Source: SIG452 sp045638525
GTDB taxonomy: Bacteria; Bacillota; Clostridia; UMGS1840
Direction: 5' to 3'
Length of the DNA stretch: 64,000 bases
NCBI GenBank assembly: GCA_045638525.1
Contig: JAZUBQ010000012.1
Coordinates: forward strand, 186,001 to 250,000
Translations under genes and position numbers: made by a program
The notes under the pieces: model-generated
Told to the model about the DNA's origin: nothing
What the model saw: the letters and a program-made list of their open reading frames with translations, nothing else
Database searches by the model: none
Part shown: positions 26,143 through 35,030 of the stretch, piece after piece
How positions within the stretch are numbered: the stretch's first letter is position 1
How the letters are laid out: the number at the start of each line of letters is the position of its first letter

Positions 26143-27354
26143 TTATTCCTCTCCGGCTTGTTCTGAAGTCTTAACGTCACAAACCTCGCAGTCCAAAGTA
26201 CCGTCTGCCAAAGTGACAAATAGCCGATCTCCTGTTTGAACTTCCTTAACAGAAGATACGGGATTTCCGTCTGCATTTTGGGCAACCGAGTAACCTCGCT
26301 GTAAAATCTTCAACGGACTTAACGCATCAAGTTTGGAAATATTTTTCACAAACTGTTCTTTTCCTGCCTGAAGCTTGCTCCGATAAAGATTCTCAAGCTT
26401 CATTCCGTAAGAATCAATCTGCAAACGTTTGACATTGTATACTGCCATAGGATTTTTCAGCACTTCTCTTTGCGACAGCATTGTGTAGGATTTGCGGGAT
26501 TTTTCAAGACTACCAACCAATGCTCCATACAGCCGTCCATCCACCATTTTTAAAAACTTTGTCAAATCCGTCGCAGATGGAACTGCAATTTCAGCCGCCG
26601 CTGACGGAGTGGGAACCCGTCGGTCTGCCACAAAATCGGCAATGGTAAAATCGGTTTCGTGTCCTACTGCAGAAATAACGGGCGTCACCATGGAAGCAAT
26701 CTGTCTTGCAACCACTTCTTCGTTAAATGCCCATAAATCTTCAATAGAACCGCCGCCGCGACCGGTAATCACCGTGTCTACCTTACCATCAAAAAAACGA
26801 AGCCCTTTGACAATAGACTGCGCCGCTCCCTCCCCCTGGACCAATGCGGGATACAAATAAACCCGTGTATACGGAAAACGCCGTTTTAACACGTTTAAAA
26901 TATCACGAATGGCAGCACCGGTGGGAGACGTGACAATCCCGATGGTTTCGGGATATTTAGGAATTGGCTTCTTTCGTTCAGGAGAAAACAATCCCTCTGC
27001 TTCCAGTTTTGCTTTCAGCTGTTCGTATGCCACATATAAAGCACCGACACCGTCAGGCATCATTTCATCAATATAAATCTGATATTGTCCATCTCTTTCA
27101 TACAAAGAAACTTTACCGGTCACAACCACCTGCATCCCGTTTTCGGGACGAAACACAAGTTTTTGTGCACTAAAGCGGAACATCACCGCACGAATGACAC
27201 CGCCATCATCCTTTAAGGACAAATACAAATGCCCGGAAGAATGATGTTTAAAATTGGAGATTTCCCCCTTCACGGTGACTCTTTGAAGCAAACTATCCCG
27301 CTCGATAAGATTCTTTATGTATAAATTCAATTCTGTAATGGTAAGAACATCCAT
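26143..27354 (-). CDS. xseA: Exodeoxyribonuclease VII large subunit
   Basis: Catalytic subunit of exonuclease VII. The start at the ATG 27354 (AAAGGATT upstream) gives MDVLTITELNLYIKNLIE and 403 residues. The N-terminal OB fold contains VTVKGEISNFKHHSSGHLY, and the catalytic domain has IGIVTSPTGAAIRDI, GRGGGSIEDLWAFN and SAVGHETDFTIAD, all well conserved. A longer in-frame extension into the nusB end has no ribosome site. folD, which lies between nusB and xseA in Bacillus, is absent here. Confidence 0.96.
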   Translation of the reverse strand: MDVLTITELNLYIKNLIERDSLLQRVTVKGEISNFKHHSSGHLYLSLKDDGGVIRAVMFRFSAQKLVFRPENGMQVVVTGKVSLYERDGQYQIYIDEMMPDGVGALYVAYEQLKAKLEAEGLFSPERKKPIPKYPETIGIVTSPTGAAIRDILNVLKRRFPYTRVYLYPALVQGEGAAQSIVKGLRFFDGKVDTVITGRGGGSIEDLWAFNEEVVARQIASMVTPVISAVGHETDFTIADFVADRRVPTPSAAAEIAVPSATDLTKFLKMVDGRLYGALVGSLEKSRKSYTMLSQREVLKNPMAVYNVKRLQIDSYGMKLENLYRSKLQAGKEQFVKNISKLDALSPLKILQRGYSVAQNADGNPVSSVKEVQTGDRLFVTLADGTLDCEVCDVKTSEQAGEE

Positions 27355-27367
27355 AGCGAATCCTTTA

Positions 27368-27763
27368 TTATTTTCCTCTGGCAACAGAGCCAAGCACTCC
27401 ATTCACAAAGGCCTTTGATTTTTCATCTTCATAGGTTGCTGCAATTTCCATTGCTTCCGAAATGGCAACTCCATCCGGGATATCTTCATCAAACATGATT
27501 TCGTATACGCCCAGACGCATTACCGCCAAAGAAACTTTAGAAATACGGTCAAAAGTATACCCTTTGACATTTTCTTGAATCAAGCTGTCAATTTCCGCCA
27601 AACGGGAAAAGATTTTTTCCACCTTTTCACCAATCTGACGAAGGTCTTTTCCTTTGATTTCATTATCCGAACAATAATGTTCAAATCCACCCTCGGGCAA
27701 AGCTCCTTCATATCCGGAAAACAACAGTTTAAAAATATGTTCTCTTACTTCTCGTCTTTTCAT
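27368..27763 (-). CDS. nusB: Transcription antitermination factor NusB
   Basis: NusB binds boxA RNA with NusE (S10) in rRNA antitermination. The all-helical 131-residue protein opens MKRREVREHIFKLLF and ends with the family block DEKSKAFVNGVLGSVAR. IAEAMEIAATY-like sequence (ISEAMEIAATY) precedes it. It follows the Asp23-family gene by 11 bp, as in the yqhY-nusB pair of Bacillus subtilis. Confidence 0.96.
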   Translation of the reverse strand: MKRREVREHIFKLLFSGYEGALPEGGFEHYCSDNEIKGKDLRQIGEKVEKIFSRLAEIDSLIQENVKGYTFDRISKVSLAVMRLGVYEIMFDEDIPDGVAISEAMEIAATYEDEKSKAFVNGVLGSVARGK

Positions 27764-27774
27764 ATCTTTATTCC

Positions 27775-28134
27775 TTATTGGTCAACTTCGGAAAAGTCAA
27801 CGCCCACCACAATGACATTAACAGATTTCAGCGGAAAACCAATCATATTTTCCAATGAATCTTTCACTTTAAGTTGAACTTCTCTTGCAACCTCATCCAC
27901 CTGATAGCCATATTTTACCACCAGATTCAACGTCACGGTCATTTCATCATTTTTGGTTTCCACAGAAATTCCGCGGCTAAGCATTTTTTTAGAATACACG
28001 GTGCTGTCGGTATCTTCTGCTAACGAAGCCACACCTTCAATTTCATTAACCGCCATTCCGGAAATCACAGAAATTACTTCTGTGCTGACTTTAATTTCGC
28101 CTTTCGTGTTGTTGGTTAAGATGTTTTCTTCCAT
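27775..28134 (-). CDS. Asp23/Gls24 family protein (YqhY-like)
   Basis: The ATG at 28134 (AAAGGAT upstream) gives 119 residues opening MEENILTNNTKGEIKVS. The core IKVSTEVISVISGMAVNEIEGVASL and VKYGYQVDEVAREVQ are typical of Asp23/Gls24 (DUF322) proteins. The Bacillus homologue YqhY lies next to nusB and is linked to acetyl-CoA carboxylase control; some Asp23 proteins associate with membranes. It is the first gene of the long minus-strand operon, directly behind a sigma-A promoter. Confidence 0.92.
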   Translation of the reverse strand: MEENILTNNTKGEIKVSTEVISVISGMAVNEIEGVASLAEDTDSTVYSKKMLSRGISVETKNDEMTVTLNLVVKYGYQVDEVAREVQLKVKDSLENMIGFPLKSVNVIVVGVDFSEVDQ

Positions 28135-28209
28135 CCTGAGCCCATCCTTTCTATCAATCATTTTTATGTTTTCTAAAAAATCGGATAAAGAATCCGAGTC
28201 TACTTATAT

Positions 28210-28238
28210 AGTATATCATATCCCTCTGTATAATTCAA
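28210..28238 (-). promoter_or_regulatory. Sigma-A promoter of the yqhY-nusB-xseAB-ispA-OLE-oapA-dxs operon
   Basis: On the minus strand TTGAAT (28233-28238), a 17-bp spacer and TATACT (28210-28215) with TGA directly before the -10 (extended -10). It is the only strong promoter found upstream of the whole block down to recN. Confidence 0.8.
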
Positions 28239-28446
28239 ACATTTTTTGAATATTTCTTGAATTTTTTTTGATTTTTATGTATTTTTTTCAAATTACCGGT
28301 TATTTTCAGAAAAAAGAGCCGAAAAAGAATAAATTTTGGTAAGATTTTCTTGGTAAAACGGTTATAATAATTCAAAAATTGTAAAACATAAAAAGAGAAA
28401 TTAAAAAATATTCATCACACGATGAATAAAAGAGGCAGGGATTACT

Positions 28447-29958
28447 ATGGACGCAAACGGCACGATTTTAACAATGGAACATATCACCAAAGAATTTACA
28501 GGTGTGAAAGCACTCAAGGACGCCAATTTAGATTTATATGCCGGCGAGGTACACGCATTGGTCGGTGAAAACGGTGCAGGCAAATCAACACTGATGAAAA
28601 TTCTCACGGGAATCCATCAAAAAGACAGCGGAACCATCACCTATATGGGAAAAGAGCTGATTTTAAAGAATCCAAAAGAAGCACAGGAAGCTGGCATCAT
28701 TATTGTACATCAGGAACTCAATATGATGAACCATTTAAGCGTTTCAGAAAACATTTTCATTGGAAGAGAAGAAAAAAAGTTTGGCTTCTGGCTGGATGAC
28801 AAAGCACTGAATTTAAAGTCTGACAAACTGTTTCAAAAGCTTGGCATCTCCATCAACCCCAAAGAAATGATAGGCAATCTTACAGTCGGAAAACAGCAGA
28901 TGGTCGAAATTGCAAAAGCAATTTCCTATCACGCCAAAATCATTATTTTTGATGAACCCACAGCAGCCCTCACAGAAGCAGAAATCAATGAATTGTTCCG
29001 AATGATTGAAGAACTCAAGAAAAACGGAGTGGGAATGATTTACATTTCTCACCGTATGAATGAAATTGAAAAAATCACCGACCGGGTGACTGTAATGCGA
29101 GATGGAGAATACGTCGGAACGGTTAACACCCGAGATACCAACAAAGATGAAATCATCAATATGATGGTGGGTCGTGTCATTTACGAAACACCAAAGACCA
29201 AAAGCACCGTAAAAGAAGATGCACCTGTGGTTTTAAAAGCAGAAAACATCACCATGCTCCCCTCGGTCAAAAACGCCGGTTTTTCTTTAAAAAAAGGAGA
29301 AATTCTTGGTTTTGCAGGGTTAATGGGAGCAGGAAGAACCGAACTTGCCAGAGCCATCTTCGGAGCCGATAAAATGGATAGCGGAACTGTGTTTATTCAC
29401 GGAAAACGGGTGGAAATCAATTCTCCGATAGATGCTGTAAAAAACGGAATCGGATATCTTTCAGAAGACCGAAAACGATACGGCGTGGCCGTTGATTTAA
29501 GCGTTTCGGAAAACTCGGTGATGACCGCTTTATCCAAATTTTCGGATTTTGGATTTGTGGACGCCAACTCTGTCAACAAAAGTGCCAAAGAATACTGTGA
29601 AAAGCTAAAAACAAAAACACCGACTGTGCATCAATTAGTCCGAAATCTGTCCGGTGGAAATCAGCAGAAAGTAGTGATTGCCAAATGGTTGATTCAAAAT
29701 TCAGATATTTTGATTTTCGATGAACCAACCCGTGGGATTGACGTAGGCGCCAAAAGTGAAATTTACACACTGATGAACGAATTGGCGCAAATGGGAAAAT
29801 CGATTATTATGATTTCCTCAGAATTAACTGAAATCCTGCGATTGAGCGACAGAATCATCGTAATGTGCGAAGGAAGAATCACCGGTGAGTTAGATATCGG
29901 GGATGCCAACCAGGAAGAAATTATGCGTCTGGCAACCATGCGAGAACACACCGGCTGA
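28447..29958 (+). CDS. Sugar ABC transporter, double ATPase subunit (RbsA/MglA family)
   Basis: The 503-residue protein has two fused nucleotide-binding domains. The first has Walker A GENGAGKST (40-48) and Walker B IIFDEPTAALTEAE; the second has a degenerate Walker A (GLMGAGRTE), then LSGGNQQKVVIAKWL and ILIFDEPTRGIDVG, the layout of carbohydrate-uptake CUT2 transporters. It drives the permease and binding protein encoded next. A TATAAT box lies at 28363-28368, but no well-spaced -35 was found. Substrate (ribose, galactose or another monosaccharide) cannot be told from the sequence. No sugar catabolic genes flank it. Confidence 0.93.
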   Translation: MDANGTILTMEHITKEFTGVKALKDANLDLYAGEVHALVGENGAGKSTLMKILTGIHQKDSGTITYMGKELILKNPKEAQEAGIIIVHQELNMMNHLSVSENIFIGREEKKFGFWLDDKALNLKSDKLFQKLGISINPKEMIGNLTVGKQQMVEIAKAISYHAKIIIFDEPTAALTEAEINELFRMIEELKKNGVGMIYISHRMNEIEKITDRVTVMRDGEYVGTVNTRDTNKDEIINMMVGRVIYETPKTKSTVKEDAPVVLKAENITMLPSVKNAGFSLKKGEILGFAGLMGAGRTELARAIFGADKMDSGTVFIHGKRVEINSPIDAVKNGIGYLSEDRKRYGVAVDLSVSENSVMTALSKFSDFGFVDANSVNKSAKEYCEKLKTKTPTVHQLVRNLSGGNQQKVVIAKWLIQNSDILIFDEPTRGIDVGAKSEIYTLMNELAQMGKSIIMISSELTEILRLSDRIIVMCEGRITGELDIGDANQEEIMRLATMREHTG

Positions 29959-30008
29959 GTTCCCCAAAACAAGCAAAGGATAAACAAGAAAACGAAAGGA
30001 GTTCTTTT

Positions 30009-30995
30009 ATGAACGACATGATAGAAAACATCAAAACAAAGGGGATGCAAAAATTCATCGCACTGGGCGCCCTGATTGTACTCTATACCGCATTTTCGGT
30101 ATTCGGCAATAACTTCTTTACCGTAGATACTTTGGTCAGCATTTTTGACGCTTCCTATTATATTGGATTTTTAGCAATCGGCGTCACTTTCGTCATTATT
30201 ACCGGTGGTATTGACCTTTCCATCGGTACGGTAATGATGTGTTCTGCCATTGTAGGTGGTACGCTGTACAACAACGTTGGTGTCCCTTTATGGTTATGTC
30301 TATTGATTATCATCCTGGTGGGGGGAATTTTCGGACTGTTAAACGGAATTATGGTTTCCCGACTAAAACTTCCTCCGTTCATTGCCACTTTAGGTACCAT
30401 GATGGTAGCCTCCGGGATTGGTTCCATTGTGTCAAATGTACAATCAACCACCTTCCCCATGCGTTCTGTCGCCGATGGTTGGTACAAGAATATTTTCCGA
30501 ACTGCAGACAACTTCCCCACAGGAATTTTTGTTCTGATACTCTTCACCTTACTTGCGGTAATCATTTTAAATAAAACCATCATAGGTCGCTATACCTATG
30601 CCATCGGCAGTAACAAAGAAGCTGCCCGACTGTCCGGTGTGGATGTTCAAAAATGGGAAACTGTAGTCTATGTGATTTCCGGACTGTTCGCAGGACTTGC
30701 CGGAATTGCATATGCTGCAACCTATACCACAATCTTACCCGGTGCCGGTCAGGGATTCGAATTACAAGCCATTGCCGGAGTAGTTGTCGGTGGGACCTCC
30801 CTTTCCGGTGGAGTCGGCTCCATCGTCGGAACCTTCATCGGGGTATTTATTATGAGTATTTTAAAAATCGGTCTCCCTTATATCAATCTGCAACCCCACT
30901 ATCAGACGCTCATTACAGGGATTGTTGTAATTGGTGCGGTACTTTTGGATATTTACCGCAGTAAAAAAGAAAAAACTTTGAAGAAAAAAGCATAA
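30009..30995 (+). CDS. Sugar ABC transporter permease (RbsC family)
   Basis: The 328-residue polytopic protein has at least eight hydrophobic segments and the CUT2 permease motifs GVTFVIITGGIDLSIGTV near the N-terminus, YAIGSNKEAARLSGVDV in the cytoplasmic loop that contacts the ATPase, and AIAGVVVGGTSLSGGVGS. It lies 50 bp after the ATPase gene and 16 bp before the binding-protein gene, in one operon. Confidence 0.94.
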   Translation: MNDMIENIKTKGMQKFIALGALIVLYTAFSVFGNNFFTVDTLVSIFDASYYIGFLAIGVTFVIITGGIDLSIGTVMMCSAIVGGTLYNNVGVPLWLCLLIIILVGGIFGLLNGIMVSRLKLPPFIATLGTMMVASGIGSIVSNVQSTTFPMRSVADGWYKNIFRTADNFPTGIFVLILFTLLAVIILNKTIIGRYTYAIGSNKEAARLSGVDVQKWETVVYVISGLFAGLAGIAYAATYTTILPGAGQGFELQAIAGVVVGGTSLSGGVGSIVGTFIGVFIMSILKIGLPYINLQPHYQTLITGIVVIGAVLLDIYRSKKEKTLKKKA

Positions 30996-31011
30996 GAAAG
31001 GAATCAAGCAT

Positions 31012-32061
31012 ATGAACAGAAAAAAACTTTTGTGCTGTATGATTGCAATGATTACAGCACTCACAACCTTCAGCGGTTGCGGTATGGGCAACTCGTCTGA
31101 AAAAACGGTAGAAATCATCGCCAAAGGCTTTCAGCACGACTTCTGGAAGGCAGTAAAAAAAGGTGCCGATCAGGCAGGGAAAGACTTAGGCGTCAAAATC
31201 AATTTTGTAGGTCCTGAAGGAGAAGGTGCCATTGCTGCTCAGGTGGAAATGATTAACAACGCCATCAATAAAAAACCTGACGCTATCTGTATTGCCGCAT
31301 TGGATACCACCGCATCGTTGGATGCTGTCAACAAAGCAAAAGCCAACAATATTCCCGTTATCGGGTTTGACTCAGGGGTACCGGGTGCTCCCGAAGGCAC
31401 CATTTTTGCTAATGCCTCCACCGATAACTACAAAGCAGGAGAACTTGCAGCACAAAAAATGTATGAAGCAATTTCTAAAAAACTTGCAACCGGGAATCCC
31501 CGAATCGGAGTGGTTTCTCAGGAAGCAAACTCTCAATCTATCAGCATGAGAACCCAAGGATTTTTGGATAAAATGGAGAGTTTAATCAAATCCGGCGGTC
31601 GTTCGGTTGCTATTATCGGACACACCAAGTTTGCAAACGGAAACAAACAAGGGGATGTTATCATCGACATCGCAATCCCGCCGGAAATCAATGATACCCA
31701 GGCACAAACCTCTGCTCAAACTTTGCTGAACAAAGATGACTTAATTGCCATTTACGGTTCCAACGAATTTGCCGCAAAAGCTATTATTAACGCCGATGCT
31801 GCTATCTCAGGAGGAAGAATCGGAAACGACAAAGTAGTGGCGGTGGGATTCGACTCGGGTGCATTACAAATCGATGCCATCCGTAACCGTAAATTTTTAG
31901 GTTCTGTCACACAGGACCCTGTCTCCATCGGTTACCGTGCGGTGGAACTGGCAGTCAAAGCCATCAACGGAGAATCTGCCGAAGATGTAGACACCGGCTC
32001 CCAATGGTATACCGCTGACAACATTGACTCCGATGCGATTAAACCTTTATTATATCAATAG
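31012..32061 (+). CDS. Sugar ABC transporter substrate-binding lipoprotein (RbsB family)
   Basis: The 349-residue protein has a lipoprotein signal peptide with lipobox FSGC, then a periplasmic-binding-protein type 1 fold: DFWKAVKKGADQAGKDLG, IAALDTTASLDAV, IPVIGFDSG and VAVGFDSGALQ, VTQDPVSIGYRAVEL near the hinge and C-lobe. It would deliver the sugar to the permease from the outer face of the membrane. It is the third gene of the transporter operon and is followed by a strong terminator. Confidence 0.93.
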   Translation: MNRKKLLCCMIAMITALTTFSGCGMGNSSEKTVEIIAKGFQHDFWKAVKKGADQAGKDLGVKINFVGPEGEGAIAAQVEMINNAINKKPDAICIAALDTTASLDAVNKAKANNIPVIGFDSGVPGAPEGTIFANASTDNYKAGELAAQKMYEAISKKLATGNPRIGVVSQEANSQSISMRTQGFLDKMESLIKSGGRSVAIIGHTKFANGNKQGDVIIDIAIPPEINDTQAQTSAQTLLNKDDLIAIYGSNEFAAKAIINADAAISGGRIGNDKVVAVGFDSGALQIDAIRNRKFLGSVTQDPVSIGYRAVELAVKAINGESAEDVDTGSQWYTADNIDSDAIKPLLYQ

Positions 32062-32062
32062 C

Positions 32063-32105
32063 AAAGAAAGCTGTGACCACAAAAATAATGGTCACAGCTT
32101 TCTTT
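32063..32105. terminator. Bidirectional terminator after the sugar ABC operon
   Basis: A 17-bp perfect stem (32063-32079 / 32089-32105) with a 9-nt loop starts just after the binding-protein stop codon; A and T runs at opposite ends also suit the convergent minus-strand phage-like gene pair. Confidence 0.92.
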
Positions 32106-32133
32106 TGATTCCAACAATTGAATGAATAATTTC

Positions 32134-32355
32134 TTACCATTCTTTTGCTCTCATCTTACATTCTTCGCAATAATTAAAATACGCTTCAAATTCTTCAGGT
32201 TTTGTGTCTCTCTGTCTCTGAATCGCCAACTCCTCATCTAAGGAATAGCGTTCCCTTATGAGTGACACAACCCGTTCTTCATAAGAACTCTCCACATATG
32301 GTAACTCAGCAAAATCAGTTCCCTCTGTATAGGTTTTGTTTTTTAAAATCAACAT
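32134..32355 (-). CDS. Small phage-type tail-region protein
   Basis: A 73-residue protein starting one base after the stop of the tail-fibre-like gene, with its ribosome site (GAGGTGA) inside that gene, so the pair is translationally coupled. The segment EELAIQRQRDTKPEEFEAYF with ECKMRAK resembles small proteins encoded after tail-fibre or baseplate genes in clostridial prophages. Its role is unknown; assembly or a chaperone function is only a guess. No other phage gene is nearby. Confidence 0.6.
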   Translation of the reverse strand: MLILKNKTYTEGTDFAELPYVESSYEERVVSLIRERYSLDEELAIQRQRDTKPEEFEAYFNYCEECKMRAKEW

Positions 32356-32356
32356 C

Positions 32357-33601
32357 CTACTTCACCTCCGTGATTTTGATGATGGTTCCGTTTCGAAAAA
32401 CACCCTTGTTGACACCATTCATACGGAATATCACACTGACAACCTTGGTATTCTTTGAAATTTCATTTCCGTAACCAAACACCTGATAAACTTTTGCTTT
32501 ATTGGTGAGATATCTCACCACGCAGGAGCGTTCTGAAGAAAAATAGCCATTTCCGTCACGTCTTAAAGTAGAGTTGTCGTAAATACGGTTATCACCATAT
32601 TGTGTCTCTGAAATGGGTGCATACGTCACAATATCCTTGGTAGAATCACTCTGAAACGCACCGGTACCGTTGGTAGAGTGATAAGATTTCACATTTTTGT
32701 CGGTTTTATATACGCAATAATAATAGGCATTGGTATCCTGCGGAATAATTTCGCCGTGAACCGTAACAGAAAGCATCCCCGTATCTCCAAAGAGGCTCCA
32801 GTCATTAGTATCATAGGTAATTGACACAACCCCTGCATCACGCATTCCGAAATTAACTCCGATGGAAGTGAATTCCACGGGATAATTTTCGGTCAAGGTT
32901 GTAAAGCCTGTGTCCAGATTCGCAAGCGTAAACACGGTAGAATACAAATTGGCATCATCTGCATAAGAATCCTTCAGCATAAACTGTCCGTCAGGAAGAG
33001 AAGCACCATTTGCATCCTTTAACGTAACATAACAGCAATCTCCCTGATAACAAGCAGGGTCTAACACACCTTCGTATGTGGGTTTATTGGTCCATTGCGG
33101 AGTATTTACCGTATCCTCATATAAAACTACTTCTTCTGTTTTCTGCGTGATTTTGGCATTGACTTCCTCTTTAAAAGAAACAAATTCCGTTACATTCTGT
33201 TTTTGAGAAAGCAAGGCTGAAATTTCATCTTTCGTGTGGGCATCCAAAATGCCGTATCCACTCAGACTTTCCGCCTTTTCCGCCTTTTGATCAATTTTTT
33301 CTTCCAGCTCCTCTTTGAAATCTTCCACCAGCTTTCCGGAAGCAACATCGGACATTTTTTCTTGTAAATCCGGTTTTAGTTTTTTCAAAGAAACTGACTC
33401 GTCCTGCAGATTTTTTTCTGAAATTCCACCCTTGTCGTTCCCGTTTAAAAGGTCTGCCTCAGGGTCAAACATTGCATGAATGTTGTCAATATCCTCCGCA
33501 ATGGCACGAGGGCCGTACAAACCGGTTGCCACCTTGGATTCATCTGCAATAAATCGCCTTACCGGCAGATGTTTTTCCGAAGAAAAAGAATCGGTTCTCA
33601 T
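32357..33601 (-). CDS. Orphan phage tail-fibre/baseplate-like protein
   Basis: The 414-residue protein has no signal peptide. Its N-terminus (KVATGLYGPRAIAEDIDNIH, then FDPEADLLNGND and GISEKNLQDESVSLKKL) matches the style of clostridial prophage tail-fibre attachment domains. Residues ~75-165 are charged and probably coiled-coil; the rest is beta-rich with many Tyr, Asp and Gly residues, like a receptor-binding tip. It has its own promoter and terminator and a strong AAAGGAG site. No capsid, tail tube, lysis or integrase genes adjoin it, so it is a phage remnant or a domesticated module. Confidence 0.6.
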   Translation of the reverse strand: MRTDSFSSEKHLPVRRFIADESKVATGLYGPRAIAEDIDNIHAMFDPEADLLNGNDKGGISEKNLQDESVSLKKLKPDLQEKMSDVASGKLVEDFKEELEEKIDQKAEKAESLSGYGILDAHTKDEISALLSQKQNVTEFVSFKEEVNAKITQKTEEVVLYEDTVNTPQWTNKPTYEGVLDPACYQGDCCYVTLKDANGASLPDGQFMLKDSYADDANLYSTVFTLANLDTGFTTLTENYPVEFTSIGVNFGMRDAGVVSITYDTNDWSLFGDTGMLSVTVHGEIIPQDTNAYYYCVYKTDKNVKSYHSTNGTGAFQSDSTKDIVTYAPISETQYGDNRIYDNSTLRRDGNGYFSSERSCVVRYLTNKAKVYQVFGYGNEISKNTKVVSVIFRMNGVNKGVFRNGTIIKITEVK

Positions 33602-33657
33602 AGTTTTCTCCTTTGTCGATTTTTCATCTCTTTTTACAACAATCTCGTTACCTCTTT

Positions 33658-33685
33658 ATTGTAAAGTATTTATAATAAAAGTCAA
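33658..33685 (-). promoter_or_regulatory. Sigma-A promoter for the tail-fibre-like gene pair
   Basis: On the minus strand TTGACT (33680-33685), a 16-bp spacer and TACAAT (33658-33663). It lies directly downstream of the terminator of the preceding transporter gene, so the pair is an independent transcription unit. Confidence 0.65.
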
Positions 33686-33686
33686 G

Positions 33687-33722
33687 AAAACAGCCGGATT
33701 CTGCATAAAATCCGACTGTTTT
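33687..33722 (-). terminator. Intrinsic terminator after the DUF606 transporter gene
   Basis: Arms AAAACAGCCGGATT (33687-33700) and AATCCGACTGTTTT (33709-33722) pair with one mismatch; the minus-strand copy ends in TTTTC. It separates the transporter gene from the tail-fibre promoter. Confidence 0.8.
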
Positions 33723-33743
33723 TGAAACAGATTTAAAAAAACA

Positions 33744-34190
33744 CTACGGCGCCTTATTCCACTGAAACAATATGACACCGCCAATCATCAGAAGAAGCCC
33801 TACATATTTATTCCATAAAAATGGAACCTGTTCACTTTCAAACCATCCGAAGGCATCAATCAAAGCCGCCACCAAAAGCTGTGACACCAATATCACCGAA
33901 ATGGCATAGGTTGGACTTAATCCTTTGATGGACAGCATCACCGTCACAGTAATTACCATTCCCAACAGTCCACCCAACCAGTAAAGTTTTGGTGTATTCA
34001 CAAGTTCTTTGAAATTCCCCTTCCCGAAGATCCACATCACCACAAGTCCAATGAGAAAAGCAGTTCCCTGCACAAAAACATTGGATTCAAAAAGTCCGAT
34101 TTTGGAAGAAAGACGGGTATTTAACACCCCTTGCACACTCATTGCCGCTCCGGCTATCACACTCATCAAAAGACCTAACATTTTCGTCAC
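33744..34190 (-). CDS. DMT superfamily small membrane protein (DUF606, YdcZ-like)
   Basis: The 148-residue protein consists of about five transmembrane helices (MLGLLMSVIAGAAMSVQGV; FVQGTAFLIGLVVMWIFG; LLGMVITVTVMLSIKG; TYAISVILVSQLLVAALID; YVGLLLMIGGVILFQW). LNTRLSSKIG after the first helix and the helix order fit half-size drug/metabolite transporters of the DUF606 family, which usually act as dimers. The substrate is unknown. It lies after the pflA terminator and is transcribed alone. Confidence 0.88.
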   Translation of the reverse strand: MTKMLGLLMSVIAGAAMSVQGVLNTRLSSKIGLFESNVFVQGTAFLIGLVVMWIFGKGNFKELVNTPKLYWLGGLLGMVITVTVMLSIKGLSPTYAISVILVSQLLVAALIDAFGWFESEQVPFLWNKYVGLLLMIGGVILFQWNKAP

Positions 34191-34246
34191 CTCACAATTT
34201 GATTATTGCCGGATTTTTCAGTGTAATACATAATAAAAAACACAAA

Positions 34247-34280
34247 AAAGCTGTGACAAGCAAAAACTTATCACAGCTTT
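34247..34280 (-). terminator. Intrinsic terminator after pflA
   Basis: Arms AAAGCTGTGA (34247-34256) and TCACAGCTTT (34271-34280) with a 14-nt loop; on the minus strand the stem runs into TTTTTTG. Confidence 0.85.
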
Positions 34281-34284
34281 CTTC

Positions 34285-34992
34285 TTATTCTTTAATACCG
34301 AAAATCTGTTTTGCCAATGCCATTTCCTCACCGGTAGGCTGTCTGACATCCCCCAAATGGTATTCGTAGCCAAGCTCTTCCCATTTGTATTCTCCCATTT
34401 TGTGGAAGGGCAACAGTTCAATTCTCTCGATACATTTATAGTTTTTCAGATACTCTGCCAATTGTTCCATCCGTTCTTTCACCAGGGTATACCCCGGCAC
34501 CAGCACATGACGAATCCAAACCGGTTTCCCAATGGATTCACAAAAATCAAGGGTATCCAGAACCGTTTGCATATCGCCGCCGATATAAGATGGGAACAGC
34601 TCTTTATCCAGCGTTTTCATATCCAGAAGAAGCATGTCCGCTTCTCTGATAATTTCTTCGGAAACTACTAACGATACAGAGCCTGCTGTATCAATGGCGG
34701 TATGGAGTCCGTTTGCCTTACATTTTTGAATCAATGAAAGCAAAAACTTTGGCTGTAAAAGCGGTTCGCCACCCGAAAAGGTAACGCCGCCTTTTTTGAT
34801 AAAGTTTTTGTAATCCAGAATATCGGCAATGAGTTCATCGTCTGAAACGATTTCCCCTTCACAAATCTTCCAAGAATCCGGATTGTGGCAATACAGACAG
34901 CGAAGCTTACATCCCTGAAAAAACACCACATAGCGAACCCCCGGTCCGTCCACGGCACCAAAGGTTTCTACGGAATGAATCCAACCTTCCAT
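34285..34992 (-). CDS. pflA: Pyruvate formate-lyase activating enzyme
   Basis: A radical-SAM enzyme that installs the glycyl radical on PflB. The 235-residue protein has the CxxxCxxC motif at C28, C32 and C35 (GCKLRCLYCHNPD) and TFSGGEPLLQP (SAM-binding GGE), followed by MDTAG-type IDTAGSV. It lies 38 bp downstream of pflB and ends with an intrinsic terminator, so pflB-pflA is a two-gene operon. Confidence 0.96.
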   Translation of the reverse strand: MEGWIHSVETFGAVDGPGVRYVVFFQGCKLRCLYCHNPDSWKICEGEIVSDDELIADILDYKNFIKKGGVTFSGGEPLLQPKFLLSLIQKCKANGLHTAIDTAGSVSLVVSEEIIREADMLLLDMKTLDKELFPSYIGGDMQTVLDTLDFCESIGKPVWIRHVLVPGYTLVKERMEQLAEYLKNYKCIERIELLPFHKMGEYKWEELGYEYHLGDVRQPTGEEMALAKQIFGIKE

Positions 34993-35030
34993 ATCTTTTC
35001 TATCCCCTTTTTGTAAAACGAACCTACAAA

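Noticed and set aside
28336..28368. Possible promoter or catabolite-repression (cre) site before the sugar ABC operon
   Set aside because: The TATAAT box is good, but the nearest TTGGTA is 21 bp away and the TGGTAAAACGG stretch does not fit the cre spacing.
32063..34280. Two terminators sharing the arm AGCTGTGA
   Set aside because: The loops and flanks differ and both are good terminators; probably chance similarity rather than a mobile repeat.
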